Shown: positions 7,389 to 15,479, counted from the stretch's first letter. The stretch is 19,397 nucleotides of DNA from JBATTK01 sp049670505 (GCA_049670505.1 JBATTK010000082.1:1-19397); one strand, 5' to 3'. Numbers and translations are program-made. Notes: a model not told the origin generated them from the letters alone.

Positions 7389-7718
7389 ATGGACTTGCAA
7401 GACCAGTTAAAAAACCTTTTTCCAGACCATAAACCTTCCAAGGAGGAGGAGCCTTCCCGAGAGAAAAGTGATATTTGGATGCAGGAAGACCCTATTATCT
7501 GTAAGTATGAAAAACGAAAGGGAAAACCTATTACCATTTTAGAGGGATACAATGGAGCAGATGAGGATTTTAAGAAACTAGCCAAGGAATTAAAGACCAA
7601 ACTTAGTGTTGGCGGTAGTTTCAAAGATAACCGGATAATAATACAGGGAGATTACCGAGATAAGATCATGGATATTTTGAAAACAAAAGGATTTCAAGTA
7701 AAACGTGTAGGGGGATAG
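7389..7718 (+). CDS. SUI1/eIF1-family translation factor (YciH-like)
   Basis: A 109-residue protein with a charged, probably flexible N-terminal 40 residues and a SUI1 domain at about 42-107: RKGKPITILEGY, then DEDFKKLAKELKTKLSVGGS, RIIIQGDYRDKI, and GFQVKRVGG at the end. The family contains eukaryotic and archaeal eIF1 and bacterial YciH, which binds the small ribosomal subunit and affects start-codon fidelity and stress translation. The length suits bacterial YciH. The start ATG lies 2 nt after the upstream stop, so translation is likely coupled. A T-rich run follows the stop without a clear hairpin. Confidence 0.93.
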   Translation: MDLQDQLKNLFPDHKPSKEEEPSREKSDIWMQEDPIICKYEKRKGKPITILEGYNGADEDFKKLAKELKTKLSVGGSFKDNRIIIQGDYRDKIMDILKTKGFQVKRVGG

Positions 7719-7734
7719 TTTTCTGTTAATTTTT

Positions 7735-7764
7735 TTTGTTTTTTTAGATTAAATGTTACTTTTA
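7735..7764 (+). promoter_or_regulatory. Bacteroidetes-type promoter for the DUF1835 gene
   Basis: TTTG at 7735-7738 and TACTTTTA at 7757-7764 are separated by 18 nt, a good match to the -33 TTTG / -7 TAnnTTTG layout except for the final base. The ATG at 7795 follows 30 nt later. It is the best-spaced promoter in the window and would start a two-gene unit with the nucleoside phosphorylase. Confidence 0.55.
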
Positions 7765-7794
7765 ATCGTTTAAAACCTAATCAACACAACCAGC

Positions 7795-8727
7795 ATGAGT
7801 TCCCTTTTACATATTACGAACGGCGATAGCTTCACCGAGAGGTTAAAATCCCTTGATCTAAAGGGAGATATTATAACTTGGAGAGAAATGCTATGTGAAG
7901 GAAAAACCCTCACCAATGTGGGTAGTGAGTCCTTTTGGAAAACACGATTCGAATTTTTACACAAGAACTACAAAGTCTCCAAATCGCGTTTTATTGAACT
8001 TACTTTAAAAGAATACCGTTCGTTGTGTAATCACAAACAGCAGGATCGTATTGTATTGTGGTTTGAATATGATTTGTTCTGTCAGATCAATATGCTTGCC
8101 GTTATCAGTTGGCTAAAAGCTAACAGAAGACATGCCGAAATAACTTTGGTATGTAGTGGCAAGGAAGATGAAACGAACAACTTATACGGATTAAATGAAC
8201 TCAGCGACCAACAATTGCTTCAGCTTTATGAAAACCGTACCGTCCTTACCCAAGACGATATTGAATATGCAGACTATGTATGGCAGCTTTATTGTAGTGA
8301 CAGCCCCATCCGATTGGAAAACCTGACAGATTTTGAAAATTATAATTTTAAATACTTGTCCGATGCCATTACGACTCACTTAAAGCGTTTTCCTTCTATT
8401 AAGAACGGATTGAACCAAATGGAAAACAACATGCTACAACTGGCCATGGAACAGAAACCTGCCTCTAGAAACGAGTTATTGGGAATTGTTCTCAAGAATC
8501 AAGGTTTTTATGGATATGGAGATACACAATATCAACGGACCATTTCCAGACTTAAACCCTTGTTCACCTCTTTTAATCCCGTGAAAATCACTAGAAAGGG
8601 CAAAGAAATCTTAAGTGGAAAAAGCAACTATTACTCTAGCATAAAGGATAGCGAAGTTTATCTGGGGGGAGCTCTTAAATACAATTTTCTTTATAATACC
8701 GATACGGACAGAATACTAAAACTATAG
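7795..8727 (+). CDS. DUF1835 domain protein of unknown function
   Basis: A 310-residue soluble protein. It opens with LLHITNGDSF, the characteristic start of DUF1835 proteins, followed by WREMLCEG and, near 80-90, IVLWFEYDLFCQ, a conserved acidic/aromatic strand of the family. The second half is mostly helical with a winged-helix-like stretch (ASRNELLGIV, then QYQRTISRLKPLF and ITRKGKEILSG near 216-285). No signal peptide or membrane segment is seen, and no catalytic motif is recognised. The biochemical function is not known to me. Its stop and the phosphorylase ATG are separated by one base, so the pair is translationally coupled, hinting at nucleoside or nucleotide metabolism. Confidence 0.85.
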   Translation: MSSLLHITNGDSFTERLKSLDLKGDIITWREMLCEGKTLTNVGSESFWKTRFEFLHKNYKVSKSRFIELTLKEYRSLCNHKQQDRIVLWFEYDLFCQINMLAVISWLKANRRHAEITLVCSGKEDETNNLYGLNELSDQQLLQLYENRTVLTQDDIEYADYVWQLYCSDSPIRLENLTDFENYNFKYLSDAITTHLKRFPSIKNGLNQMENNMLQLAMEQKPASRNELLGIVLKNQGFYGYGDTQYQRTISRLKPLFTSFNPVKITRKGKEILSGKSNYYSSIKDSEVYLGGALKYNFLYNTDTDRILKL

Positions 8728-8728
8728 T

Positions 8729-9601
8729 ATGCAGCTAAGTCCTTCAGAGCTCATACTGAATGCCGATCAGAGTGTTTACCATCTCAATTTATTACCGGAA
8801 GACATAGCGCAAACCATTATGGTGGTAGGTGATCCTGATCGGGTGGCGCGAGTATCCCAATATTTTGATACCATAGAAATTAAAAAAGGGAAACGGGAGT
8901 TCGTTACACATACCGGAACGTTAAACGGAAAAAGATTGACCGTAATATCTACAGGTATAGGAACGGATAATATTGATATCGTGTTGAACGAGTTGGATGC
9001 GCTGGTCAACATCGATTTTACAACTAGGGAAATCAAGTCCAAAAAAACTTGCTTGAATATTATAAGAATAGGGACCTCCGGTGCCATTCAGCCCGAAATA
9101 CCGATCAATTCTTTCTTAATGAGCGAATATGCCATAGGTTTTGACAATCTGCTCCATTTCTATAAAAGTGAGGCCATTCAGCATCCGGAAATTCAACTGG
9201 CCTTTATTGATCATACGGATTGGTCCGTGTTTAAATCCATCCCCTATGTGGTAAAGTGTAATCCATCACTCGCCCAATTGATCGGTTCGGACGATGTACA
9301 ATCAGGTTTTACCGCTACCAATGTTGGTTTCTATGGTCCCCAAGGAAGAAAACTGCGTTTAAGTGCAGAGGACGAGGACCTTAAAACGAAGCTTTCCAGT
9401 TTTGATTACCAAGGCATGCGTATCACCAACTTGGAGATGGAGACCTCCGGAATATATGGGCTTAGCGAATTAATGGGCCATAAAGCAATTTCCATGAACT
9501 GTATTCTGGCCAACAGAAGTACAGGTGAATTTTCCAAGGAACCTAAAAAGGCGGTCGATCGTTTAATTCAATATACCTTAGAAAAAGTAAGTTCCATTTA
9601 G
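8729..9601 (+). CDS. Nucleoside phosphorylase, uridine phosphorylase-like (PNP/UDP family)
   Basis: A 290-residue enzyme of the hexameric phosphorylase family, which cleaves nucleosides with phosphate to base and ribose-1-phosphate. Phosphate-site motifs are GDPDRV (34-39) and RIGTSGAIQ (113-121). FYGPQGR (201-207) resembles the uracil-contacting Gln/Arg region of uridine phosphorylase, and NLEMET (234-239) carries the ribose-binding glutamate. STGIGTDN near 74-81 is also typical. The Gln/Arg segment favours a pyrimidine substrate, but specificity is not proven. It is cytosolic and coupled to the DUF1835 gene by a one-base gap; 83 nt follow before ppk1, which has its own promoter box. Confidence 0.9.
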   Translation: MQLSPSELILNADQSVYHLNLLPEDIAQTIMVVGDPDRVARVSQYFDTIEIKKGKREFVTHTGTLNGKRLTVISTGIGTDNIDIVLNELDALVNIDFTTREIKSKKTCLNIIRIGTSGAIQPEIPINSFLMSEYAIGFDNLLHFYKSEAIQHPEIQLAFIDHTDWSVFKSIPYVVKCNPSLAQLIGSDDVQSGFTATNVGFYGPQGRKLRLSAEDEDLKTKLSSFDYQGMRITNLEMETSGIYGLSELMGHKAISMNCILANRSTGEFSKEPKKAVDRLIQYTLEKVSSI

Positions 9602-9661
9602 AGTCAATTATATCCAAAAATTATTTAACAATAACTTAATTAACAGGGCATGCAGTATTCG

Positions 9662-9669
9662 TAATTTTG
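9662..9669 (+). promoter_or_regulatory. -7 box TAATTTTG for the ppk1 operon
   Basis: TAATTTTG matches TAnnTTTG exactly and ends 15 nt before the ATG at 9685. A TTG at 9667 that could extend the reading frame lies inside this box, which argues for the ATG as the true start. No -33 TTTG is obvious. Confidence 0.5.
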
Positions 9670-9684
9670 CCCGAAACCTTTCCC

Positions 9685-11736
9685 ATGCAAGATATTGCCG
9701 TAGTTCCCAAATTTAAGAATAGAGATATAGATTGGCTGAGTTTTAATTTTCGAGTCTTGCAAGAGGCCGCCGACCATACCAATCCCGTATACGAAAGGCT
9801 TAAATTCTTGGCGATATTTTCTGCCAATCTGGATGAGTTTTTTAAAGTAAGGGTCTCTCGATTACGGCAAATAAAGAAAGTAGAAAAAAAATTAAGAAAA
9901 CGTCTGGCCGTAAAACCCAACAAGACCCTTAAGATCATTCTGGCCATAGTGGAGGAGCAACAAGAAAAGTTCGGGGACATCTATCGCTTGGAAATTCTAC
10001 CAGAACTTGCGCAACATGGAATTCATATGATATCCGAGGAGGATTTTAACACATCCCAACAAGCGTACGGATTTGAATACTTTGAGGAAACCATTAAGGA
10101 ACAACTTACCGTTTACCGATCAGATCACTTAAACCCTATTTCGTTCAAAGACGGACAACTTTATCTGGCAGTGGTCCTTGAAGACAAGGAAAAACTCGCT
10201 TTTGTAACGATACCAACGGATCTATTGGATAGGTTTGTAAAACTTCCTTCGGATACAAATGCCCATTGCTACACGTTTTTGGAAAATATTGTTGCACAGA
10301 ACATTTCCAAGATTTTTCCTGAAAAGACGATACAGGCCTGCTATTCCATAAAAATTTCACGGGATGCGGAACTATATTTAGACGATGATTATGAAGGTGA
10401 ATTAGCACAGCAAATCTATGATTCATTGGCAAAAAGGCAAGCGGGCCAGCCTACCCGCCTATTATATGATAAGGCCATGCCAAAGGAAATCCTAACAAAT
10501 TTGCGCAAACAATTAGGTCTGGGAAAAGTAGATATGATGCCAGGAGGAAAACATCATAATTTCAGTGATTTTTTTGGTTTTCCCAACCCCGACCAAAATT
10601 CCCTTTTTCATTATGACCCGCAACCGGCACTTCCCCATCTTTGTTTTGATAGGGAACAAAACTATTTTGAACTCATAGGCCGAAAAGACAGAATCATCCA
10701 TTTTCCATACCAATCCTTTTCCTATTTACAGGATTGGATTATACAAGCGGCCAAAGATCCCCTAGTAAAATCAATAAAGATTTCCCTATATCGAATTGCC
10801 AAGAAATCCGACCTCACCGATGCTTTGTTAACCGCTCTGGAAAACAAGAAAGAAGTTATCATTTTTGTAGAGGCCCAAGCACGGTTCGATGAGGAGAATA
10901 ATTTAAAATGGGGCAAGATCTTTGAAGAGAACGGGGCCCAGGTACTCTACAGCATTCCAAATATTAAGGTACATTCCAAAATCCTTTTAATAGAACGTGA
11001 GGCGGCAAATGAAATCATACGATATGCGTATATAGGAACCGGTAATTTTAATGCAAAAACTGCTAAAATCTATGGGGATCATGGGTTGTTCACGGCAAAC
11101 CCCTCTATCACCGGCGACCTTTTCCAAGTATTTGAAGTACTTCAGCGCAAGCTTATTCTTCCCAAGGTTACGCAACTATTGGTGTCGCCTTTCAATACAA
11201 GGACAAAGCTCATAGAATTGATCGCTAGGGAAATAAGCCATGCACATGCCGGGCATTCTGCAAAGATTATATTGAAGATGAATAGTCTGGAAGATGAAGT
11301 GATGATCGATCAGTTGTACCGTGCCAGTGCTGCCGGTGTCCAGATCAGGTTAATTATTAGGGGATTTTGTAGGCTTGTCCCGGAAATAGCCGGACTCAGT
11401 GAAAACATAGTGGTAAGCAGCATAGTGGACCGCTATTTGGAGCATGGACGAATTTATGTGTTCCATAACAAGGGGGAAGAAAAAATGTATATGGGTTCTG
11501 CAGATTGGATGACAAGAAATCTGGACAAGCGAATAGAAGTCCTCACCCCTATTTTGGATACCGATGTCTTTAAAGAGTTAAAGGATATCCTGAGCCTACA
11601 GCTTCAGGACAATGTAAAAGCAAGATATTTGGACCAGGAGGCTACCAATGCTTACATAGAGCCCGAAAAAGACCAACCAAAAATCCGTTCCCAATATGCT
11701 ATTTACGAATACCTAAAGAACCTGCATACATTATGA
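9685..11736 (+). CDS. ppk1: Polyphosphate kinase 1
   Basis: A 683-residue enzyme that reversibly makes polyphosphate from ATP at the inner face of the membrane. The order is the family's: an N-terminal helical domain (DIDWLSFNFRVLQEA, then NLDEFFKVRVSRL), a head domain, and two phospholipase-D-like catalytic domains. The autophosphorylated histidine is in KVHSK (His430, E. coli His435) and the second catalytic histidine is in LEHGRIYVF (His587, E. coli His592); both are offset by exactly five. GTGNFNAKTAKIYGDHGL carries the adjacent conserved block. I start at the ATG at 9685; the longer frame begins with TTG within a promoter box. The stop overlaps the next ATG as ATGA, so the downstream binding-protein gene is coupled to it. 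The length and motifs are normal. Confidence 0.96.
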   Translation: MQDIAVVPKFKNRDIDWLSFNFRVLQEAADHTNPVYERLKFLAIFSANLDEFFKVRVSRLRQIKKVEKKLRKRLAVKPNKTLKIILAIVEEQQEKFGDIYRLEILPELAQHGIHMISEEDFNTSQQAYGFEYFEETIKEQLTVYRSDHLNPISFKDGQLYLAVVLEDKEKLAFVTIPTDLLDRFVKLPSDTNAHCYTFLENIVAQNISKIFPEKTIQACYSIKISRDAELYLDDDYEGELAQQIYDSLAKRQAGQPTRLLYDKAMPKEILTNLRKQLGLGKVDMMPGGKHHNFSDFFGFPNPDQNSLFHYDPQPALPHLCFDREQNYFELIGRKDRIIHFPYQSFSYLQDWIIQAAKDPLVKSIKISLYRIAKKSDLTDALLTALENKKEVIIFVEAQARFDEENNLKWGKIFEENGAQVLYSIPNIKVHSKILLIEREAANEIIRYAYIGTGNFNAKTAKIYGDHGLFTANPSITGDLFQVFEVLQRKLILPKVTQLLVSPFNTRTKLIELIAREISHAHAGHSAKIILKMNSLEDEVMIDQLYRASAAGVQIRLIIRGFCRLVPEIAGLSENIVVSSIVDRYLEHGRIYVFHNKGEEKMYMGSADWMTRNLDKRIEVLTPILDTDVFKELKDILSLQLQDNVKARYLDQEATNAYIEPEKDQPKIRSQYAIYEYLKNLHTL

Positions 11737-12584
11737 AAACCGTTAAGATCATAGGAGTTCCGGAGCATTTCAATATGCCCTGGCTTTTGGCAATAGAAGA
11801 AGGAGCTTTCAAGGAAAGGGGAATAGACCTGCAATGGATCGATGTTCCCGAAGGAACCGGAAAAATGTGCGGGATGTTACAAAATGGGGAGACCGATCTT
11901 GCTATTATACTTACGGAAGGAATCATAAAAAGTATTTCGGAAGAAAATCCTGCGAAAATAGTACAGGAATATATAGCTACTCCCCTACTTTGGGGTATTC
12001 ATGTGGATGCCAATAGTAATTTCAAAACCATATCCGATTTAGAAGGTACCAAAGCCGCCGTTAGCAGGTTGGGTAGTGGTAGCCATTTAATGGCCTATGT
12101 ACATGCGCAAAATGAAGGTTGGAACACCAATGAGCTTCAATTTGAGATTGTAAACGACCTGAACGGAGCGGTAACCGGACTGGCCAGCGGACAAGCCCAT
12201 TATTTTATGTGGGAACACTTTACTACCAAACCCCTGGTAGATAAGGGTGCCTTTAGAATATTAGGGGACTGCCCTACCCCATGGCCCTGTTTCGTAGTTG
12301 CAGCTACGGATACCTTTATTGCAGAAAACGATGGCATTTTAAAGCACATTCTGGAAATTATAAATTTGTATACGTCAGAATTTAAATCGATTCCCAGTAT
12401 AGACCGCACTTTGGCCAACAGATATGGGCAACAATTAACGGACATTCAAGAATGGCTGTCCCTTACAAGATGGAGTACATCACCTATAAGCACTGAAGTT
12501 CTGAGAAAGGTGCAACGGCAACTATTGGAACTTGAACTTATCAATGAGGAACTAGCAGTGAAAAGCATTAGATGGGATTATTGA
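11733..12584 (+). CDS. Type II periplasmic-binding-fold protein without export signal (Ca3427/NMT1-THI5-like)
   Basis: A 283-residue protein with the fold of substrate-binding proteins of ABC importers: an early HFNMPWLLAIEEGAFKERGID (residues 12-32), DLAIILTEG near 55-63, a hinge around ISDLEG and AAVSRLGSGSH, and a second lobe with AVTGLASGQAHYF and TPWPCFVVA. It starts MKTVKIIGVP with no signal peptide or lipobox, so it should remain in the cytoplasm, and no permease or ATPase gene is present. This recalls the Ca3427-like cytosolic family known from fungi and bacteria, for which no definite role is established to my knowledge. Its ATG overlaps the ppk1 stop by 4 nt, tying its synthesis to polyphosphate kinase. 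A sensor or small-molecule carrier role is speculation. Confidence 0.75.
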   Translation: MKTVKIIGVPEHFNMPWLLAIEEGAFKERGIDLQWIDVPEGTGKMCGMLQNGETDLAIILTEGIIKSISEENPAKIVQEYIATPLLWGIHVDANSNFKTISDLEGTKAAVSRLGSGSHLMAYVHAQNEGWNTNELQFEIVNDLNGAVTGLASGQAHYFMWEHFTTKPLVDKGAFRILGDCPTPWPCFVVAATDTFIAENDGILKHILEIINLYTSEFKSIPSIDRTLANRYGQQLTDIQEWLSLTRWSTSPISTEVLRKVQRQLLELELINEELAVKSIRWDY

Positions 12585-12604
12585 TCCTTTTGGTATATCG
12601 CATC

Positions 12605-12623
12605 ATCAAAAGTATTTTTTGAT
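12605..12623. terminator. AT-rich hairpin between convergent genes
   Basis: ATCAAAA (12605-12611) and TTTTGAT (12617-12623) form a 7-bp stem around GTATT. It covers the stop of the receiver gene and lies 21 nt past the stop of the convergent binding-protein gene, a suitable place for a two-way terminator. The stem is weak, and the T-tract is within the stem rather than after it. Confidence 0.3.
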
Positions 12624-13013
12624 AAGCTCTTTAAACTTCTTTTCGAATAAGGGCTTTTGCAGATATTCGGCAACATAAGGATTCTTTTTAGCCTTTAACA
12701 TAGCTAAATTATCCTTACCCGAAGCAATCATTACAATAATGATTTGATCTTTTGTTTCCTTACGAAACACTTTGTCATAAGCATCTAAAAACTCCCATCC
12801 GTCCATTACCGGCATCTTACTATCCAAAATAAGTAAACAAGGCCCCATAAAAGAAGAGCTGTAGATAAAGTCTATGGCCTCTTTTCCGTTTAAGACGATA
12901 TCCACCTTAATATCGAGCTCTAAATGACGAATAAAAATTCGGTTCAGAAAATTAGCGGCATGGTCATTACCAACTAATAGAATGGTTCTTAGTTTAAATG
13001 AGTTTACAAGCAA
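12606..13013 (-). CDS. Single-domain response-regulator receiver with degenerate acid pocket
   Basis: A 135-residue stand-alone receiver of the type common in Bacteroidetes, with no output domain. LLILDSKMPVMDGWEFL holds the phosphoacceptor Asp64, and YLQKPL holds the conserved Lys120. Two other key sites are altered. The acidic pair normally found as VDDD is VGND (Gly15, Asn16, with Asp17 kept), and the switch Thr position in VMIASG is Ala97. Loss of the magnesium ligands and Thr suggests poor or no phosphorylation. No ATG precedes the domain: in-frame upstream codons reach a stop at about 13034, and TTG at 13013 is the only usual start, followed by one lysine-containing turn before strand 1. 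It could be a pseudo-receiver or an early-stage pseudogene; the rest of the fold is intact. Confidence 0.8.
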   Translation of the reverse strand: MLVNSFKLRTILLVGNDHAANFLNRIFIRHLELDIKVDIVLNGKEAIDFIYSSSFMGPCLLILDSKMPVMDGWEFLDAYDKVFRKETKDQIIIVMIASGKDNLAMLKAKKNPYVAEYLQKPLFEKKFKELIKKYF

Positions 13014-13106
13014 TAGAATGGTTTGGTTTGATTAGCTACTACATATTATAAAAGTAGTAATTTTCTTATTTTTAACCTAGTAAAATTAGGTAGTCTATAA
13101 GAATTT

Positions 13107-13775
13107 TTATGACCAGTTTATGATGGGTAGTCGTTTTTGTTGCAGGATAGTATTGCATTTGCTAAAGTGCTTGTTGCCGAACCAAAGGCCTCTATTGGCG
13201 CTTAGGGGCGATGGATGGCCCGAAGTCAATATATGATGTTTGGTACCATCGATAAAAGCCGCTTTCTTTTTGGCAAAACCGCCCCAAAGAAGAAAGATCA
13301 ACCCTTCTTTTTCCAAGGATAATTTTTTAATGATTGCATCCGTAAAGATTTCCCATCCCTTGTTCTGATGACTTCCCGCTTGGTGTGCCCTAACCGTTAG
13401 CGTTGCATTCAGCAATAACACCCCCTGTTTGGCCCATCGTTCCAAATTGCCGCTTTTAGGGTAAGGGGTTCCCAAATCCATTTCAATTTCCTTAAAGATA
13501 TTGATGAGCGATGGCGGATGTGGAATACCGTCCTTTACGGAAAAGCATAGGCCGTTCGCTTGATGAGGTCCATGATAGGGATCTTGACCTATGATGACGA
13601 CCTTAGTGTCCTTGAACGTACTAAAATCAAAAGCTGCAAAAATGTCTTTACCCTTGGGGTAACAGGTGGTACTTTTGTATTCCTGTTTTACAAAATTTGC
13701 CAAAGTCAAAAAATAGGGTTGTTCAAATTCCTGCTTTAAGCGTTCTTTCCAGCTGTGATGAATGTTTACGTTCAT
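13107..13775 (-). CDS. ung: Uracil-DNA glycosylase, family 1
   Basis: A 222-residue base-excision repair enzyme that removes uracil from DNA. All hallmark segments are intact: GQDPYHG (63-69) with the catalytic Asp65, PPSL (87-90), LLLNATLTV (120-128), and HPSPLSA (187-193) with the catalytic histidine and minor-groove loop. The length is normal for the family. The frame extends to a TTG at 13799, but the ATG at 13775 (MNVNIHHSWKERL) is the natural start. A -7 box candidate lies about 60 nt upstream on the same strand. It is divergent from the carrier gene and separated by 93 nt from the receiver gene downstream. Confidence 0.97.
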   Translation of the reverse strand: MNVNIHHSWKERLKQEFEQPYFLTLANFVKQEYKSTTCYPKGKDIFAAFDFSTFKDTKVVIIGQDPYHGPHQANGLCFSVKDGIPHPPSLINIFKEIEMDLGTPYPKSGNLERWAKQGVLLLNATLTVRAHQAGSHQNKGWEIFTDAIIKKLSLEKEGLIFLLWGGFAKKKAAFIDGTKHHILTSGHPSPLSANRGLWFGNKHFSKCNTILQQKRLPIINWS

Positions 13776-13834
13776 AATCTTCGGATATTCGTCCAGCAAA
13801 ACTAAAAAAATAATATCTTACCCGACCCAAGTAT

Positions 13835-13842
13835 CAAAATTA
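13835..13842 (-). promoter_or_regulatory. -7 box TAATTTTG for ung
   Basis: On the minus strand TAATTTTG matches TAnnTTTG exactly, 59 nt before the ung ATG. It lies in the divergent gap, just upstream of the carrier start. The -33 element is unclear. Confidence 0.4.
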
Positions 13843-13862
13843 TAGTGCAAAACCAACCTAAA

Positions 13863-15368
13863 ATGACACAAAAAAAGAAATTCAGATTTCCTACCGCCCA
13901 TTCCATACTTTTCCTTATTGCCGGCCTAGTAGCAATTTTAACTTGGATTATACCTGCCGGTCAATACGATAGGCTTTCCTACGATAATGAAAATCAAACT
14001 TTTATCAGAACCGATCAAACAGGTACAACGGTTCTAAAAGCCTCACAGGAGACACTGAATGGCCTACAAATAAGAATTCCTTTGGAAAAATTCACCCAAG
14101 GGGCCATTGGGAAACCTATTAGTATTCCCAACACTTTTAAGAGGTTGGCACCACAACCCCAAGGATTTGCCGCTTTTATCCAAGCCCCGTTAAAAGGCAT
14201 CATTCAGGCTTCGGACATTATTTTATTGGTATTGATTATAGGGGGACTTATAGCTATTGTAAATGCTACGGGAGCCTTTGAAGCGGGAATCGCATGGTTG
14301 GCCGTAAAACTAAGAGGCAGGGAATTTCTATTGATCATTATGGTCACCATCTTAATTGCCTTGGGAGGAACCTCTTTTGGTCTTGAGGAGGAGACCATTG
14401 CATTTTATCCTATTTTAATCCCCGTTTTTCTAGCTGCTAAATACGATGCCATAGTTGCAATAGCTTCCATTTATATAGGATCTGCCATAGGAACTTTTGC
14501 GTCTACCGTAAATCCTTTTAGCACCATTATTGCTTCCGATGCCGCTGGTATCAACTGGACGGTGGGACTGAATTCCCGCTTGTTCATGCTAGTGACAGGG
14601 GTATGTGTTTGCCTCCTTTATATCATTAGATATGCACAAGGTGTAAAAAAGAATCCGTCAAAATCCCTGATATTTGATCAAAAAGAAAGCATTGAAAAAA
14701 TGTTTAGAGGTACTACTACCGCCATTACATCAGAATTGACGGGAAGGTTGCAGTTTGTACTGCTGATATTTGTTTCATGCTTTTTTGTTATGGTATACGG
14801 CGTATCGCAATTGGGTTGGTGGTTTTTGGAAATGACCTCCGTTTTCCTTGCAGGAGCTATTTTAATAGGCATTATCAGTAAAATGAAAGAACGAACTTTC
14901 GTCACTACATTTATTTCCGGGGCCACTGATTTACTGGGGGTCGCTTTTATCATTGGAATCGCCCGGGGCGTTACCGTACTTATGGAGGATGGTCTGGTAA
15001 GTGATACCCTGCTCTACTATGCAAGTGCTGTAACCGATGGAATGCACAAAGGATTGTTTATTAACGCCTTACTTTTTATATATAGTGGATTATCCTTTTT
15101 TATTCCCTCTTCCTCGGGAATGGCCGTATTGACCATGCCCATTATGTCGCCTTTGGCAGATGGTGTAGGTATTGGCAGGGAGATTGTAGTCAATGCTTAT
15201 CAGTATGGTATGGGCCTTTTTAAATTTATAAGTCCTACCGGTATTATTCTGGCTTCTTTGTCCATTGCGAACGTGGGATATGATAAATGGTTAAAATTTG
15301 TAATGCCTTTGGTACTGCTACTTTGTATACTTGCCATGACGACACTTACAATTTCGGTCTACCTATAG
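13863..15368 (+). CDS. YfcC-family membrane carrier (DcuC / arginine-ornithine antiporter-like)
   Basis: A 501-residue inner-membrane protein with about a dozen hydrophobic segments, beginning near residues 10-30 and ending at the C-terminus. Family marks are IIPAGQYDR at the first extracytoplasmic loop, GGTSFGLEEETIAFYPILIP in the middle, and GSAIGTFASTVNPFSTIIAS, the conserved re-entrant-like motif; IPSSSGMAVLTMPIMSPLAD near 415-435 is the matching second-half motif. The family is annotated as C4-dicarboxylate or basic amino-acid carriers; the substrate here cannot be read from sequence. The frame starts with a GTG at 13845, but the ATG at 13863 (MTQKKKFRFP) is preferred. It is followed by a gap of 125 nt and a possible hairpin terminator. 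Confidence 0.9.
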   Translation: MTQKKKFRFPTAHSILFLIAGLVAILTWIIPAGQYDRLSYDNENQTFIRTDQTGTTVLKASQETLNGLQIRIPLEKFTQGAIGKPISIPNTFKRLAPQPQGFAAFIQAPLKGIIQASDIILLVLIIGGLIAIVNATGAFEAGIAWLAVKLRGREFLLIIMVTILIALGGTSFGLEEETIAFYPILIPVFLAAKYDAIVAIASIYIGSAIGTFASTVNPFSTIIASDAAGINWTVGLNSRLFMLVTGVCVCLLYIIRYAQGVKKNPSKSLIFDQKESIEKMFRGTTTAITSELTGRLQFVLLIFVSCFFVMVYGVSQLGWWFLEMTSVFLAGAILIGIISKMKERTFVTTFISGATDLLGVAFIIGIARGVTVLMEDGLVSDTLLYYASAVTDGMHKGLFINALLFIYSGLSFFIPSSSGMAVLTMPIMSPLADGVGIGREIVVNAYQYGMGLFKFISPTGIILASLSIANVGYDKWLKFVMPLVLLLCILAMTTLTISVYL

Positions 15369-15418
15369 GAGAAACGGTTACCAATTCCCGGCAACGTTAA
15401 AAAATCGCCAATTAACCC

Positions 15419-15436
15419 GTTTATCATTAGATAAAC
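15419..15436 (+). terminator. Possible hairpin terminator after the carrier gene
   Basis: GTTTATC-ATTA-GATAAAC is a perfect 7-bp stem with a 4-nt loop, 50 nt past the carrier stop. Only a short TTTT follows after AAAG, so intrinsic termination would be weak. Alternatively it is an operator upstream of the mutS2 promoter box. Confidence 0.35.
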
Positions 15437-15471
15437 AAAGTTTTACCATTTTTCATTTGGACCCTAATCCA

Positions 15472-15479
15472 TACCTTTG
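15472..15479 (+). promoter_or_regulatory. -7 box TACCTTTG for the mutS2-like gene
   Basis: TACCTTTG matches TAnnTTTG exactly, 14 nt before the first ATG (15494) and 20 nt before the second (15500). A transcript starting about 7 nt downstream would have a very short leader, which would suit the second ATG. Confidence 0.45.

Noticed and set aside
7719..7750. Intrinsic terminator after the SUI1 gene
   Set aside because: There is a long T-rich run but no preceding GC hairpin; the same bases fit the -33 element of the next promoter.
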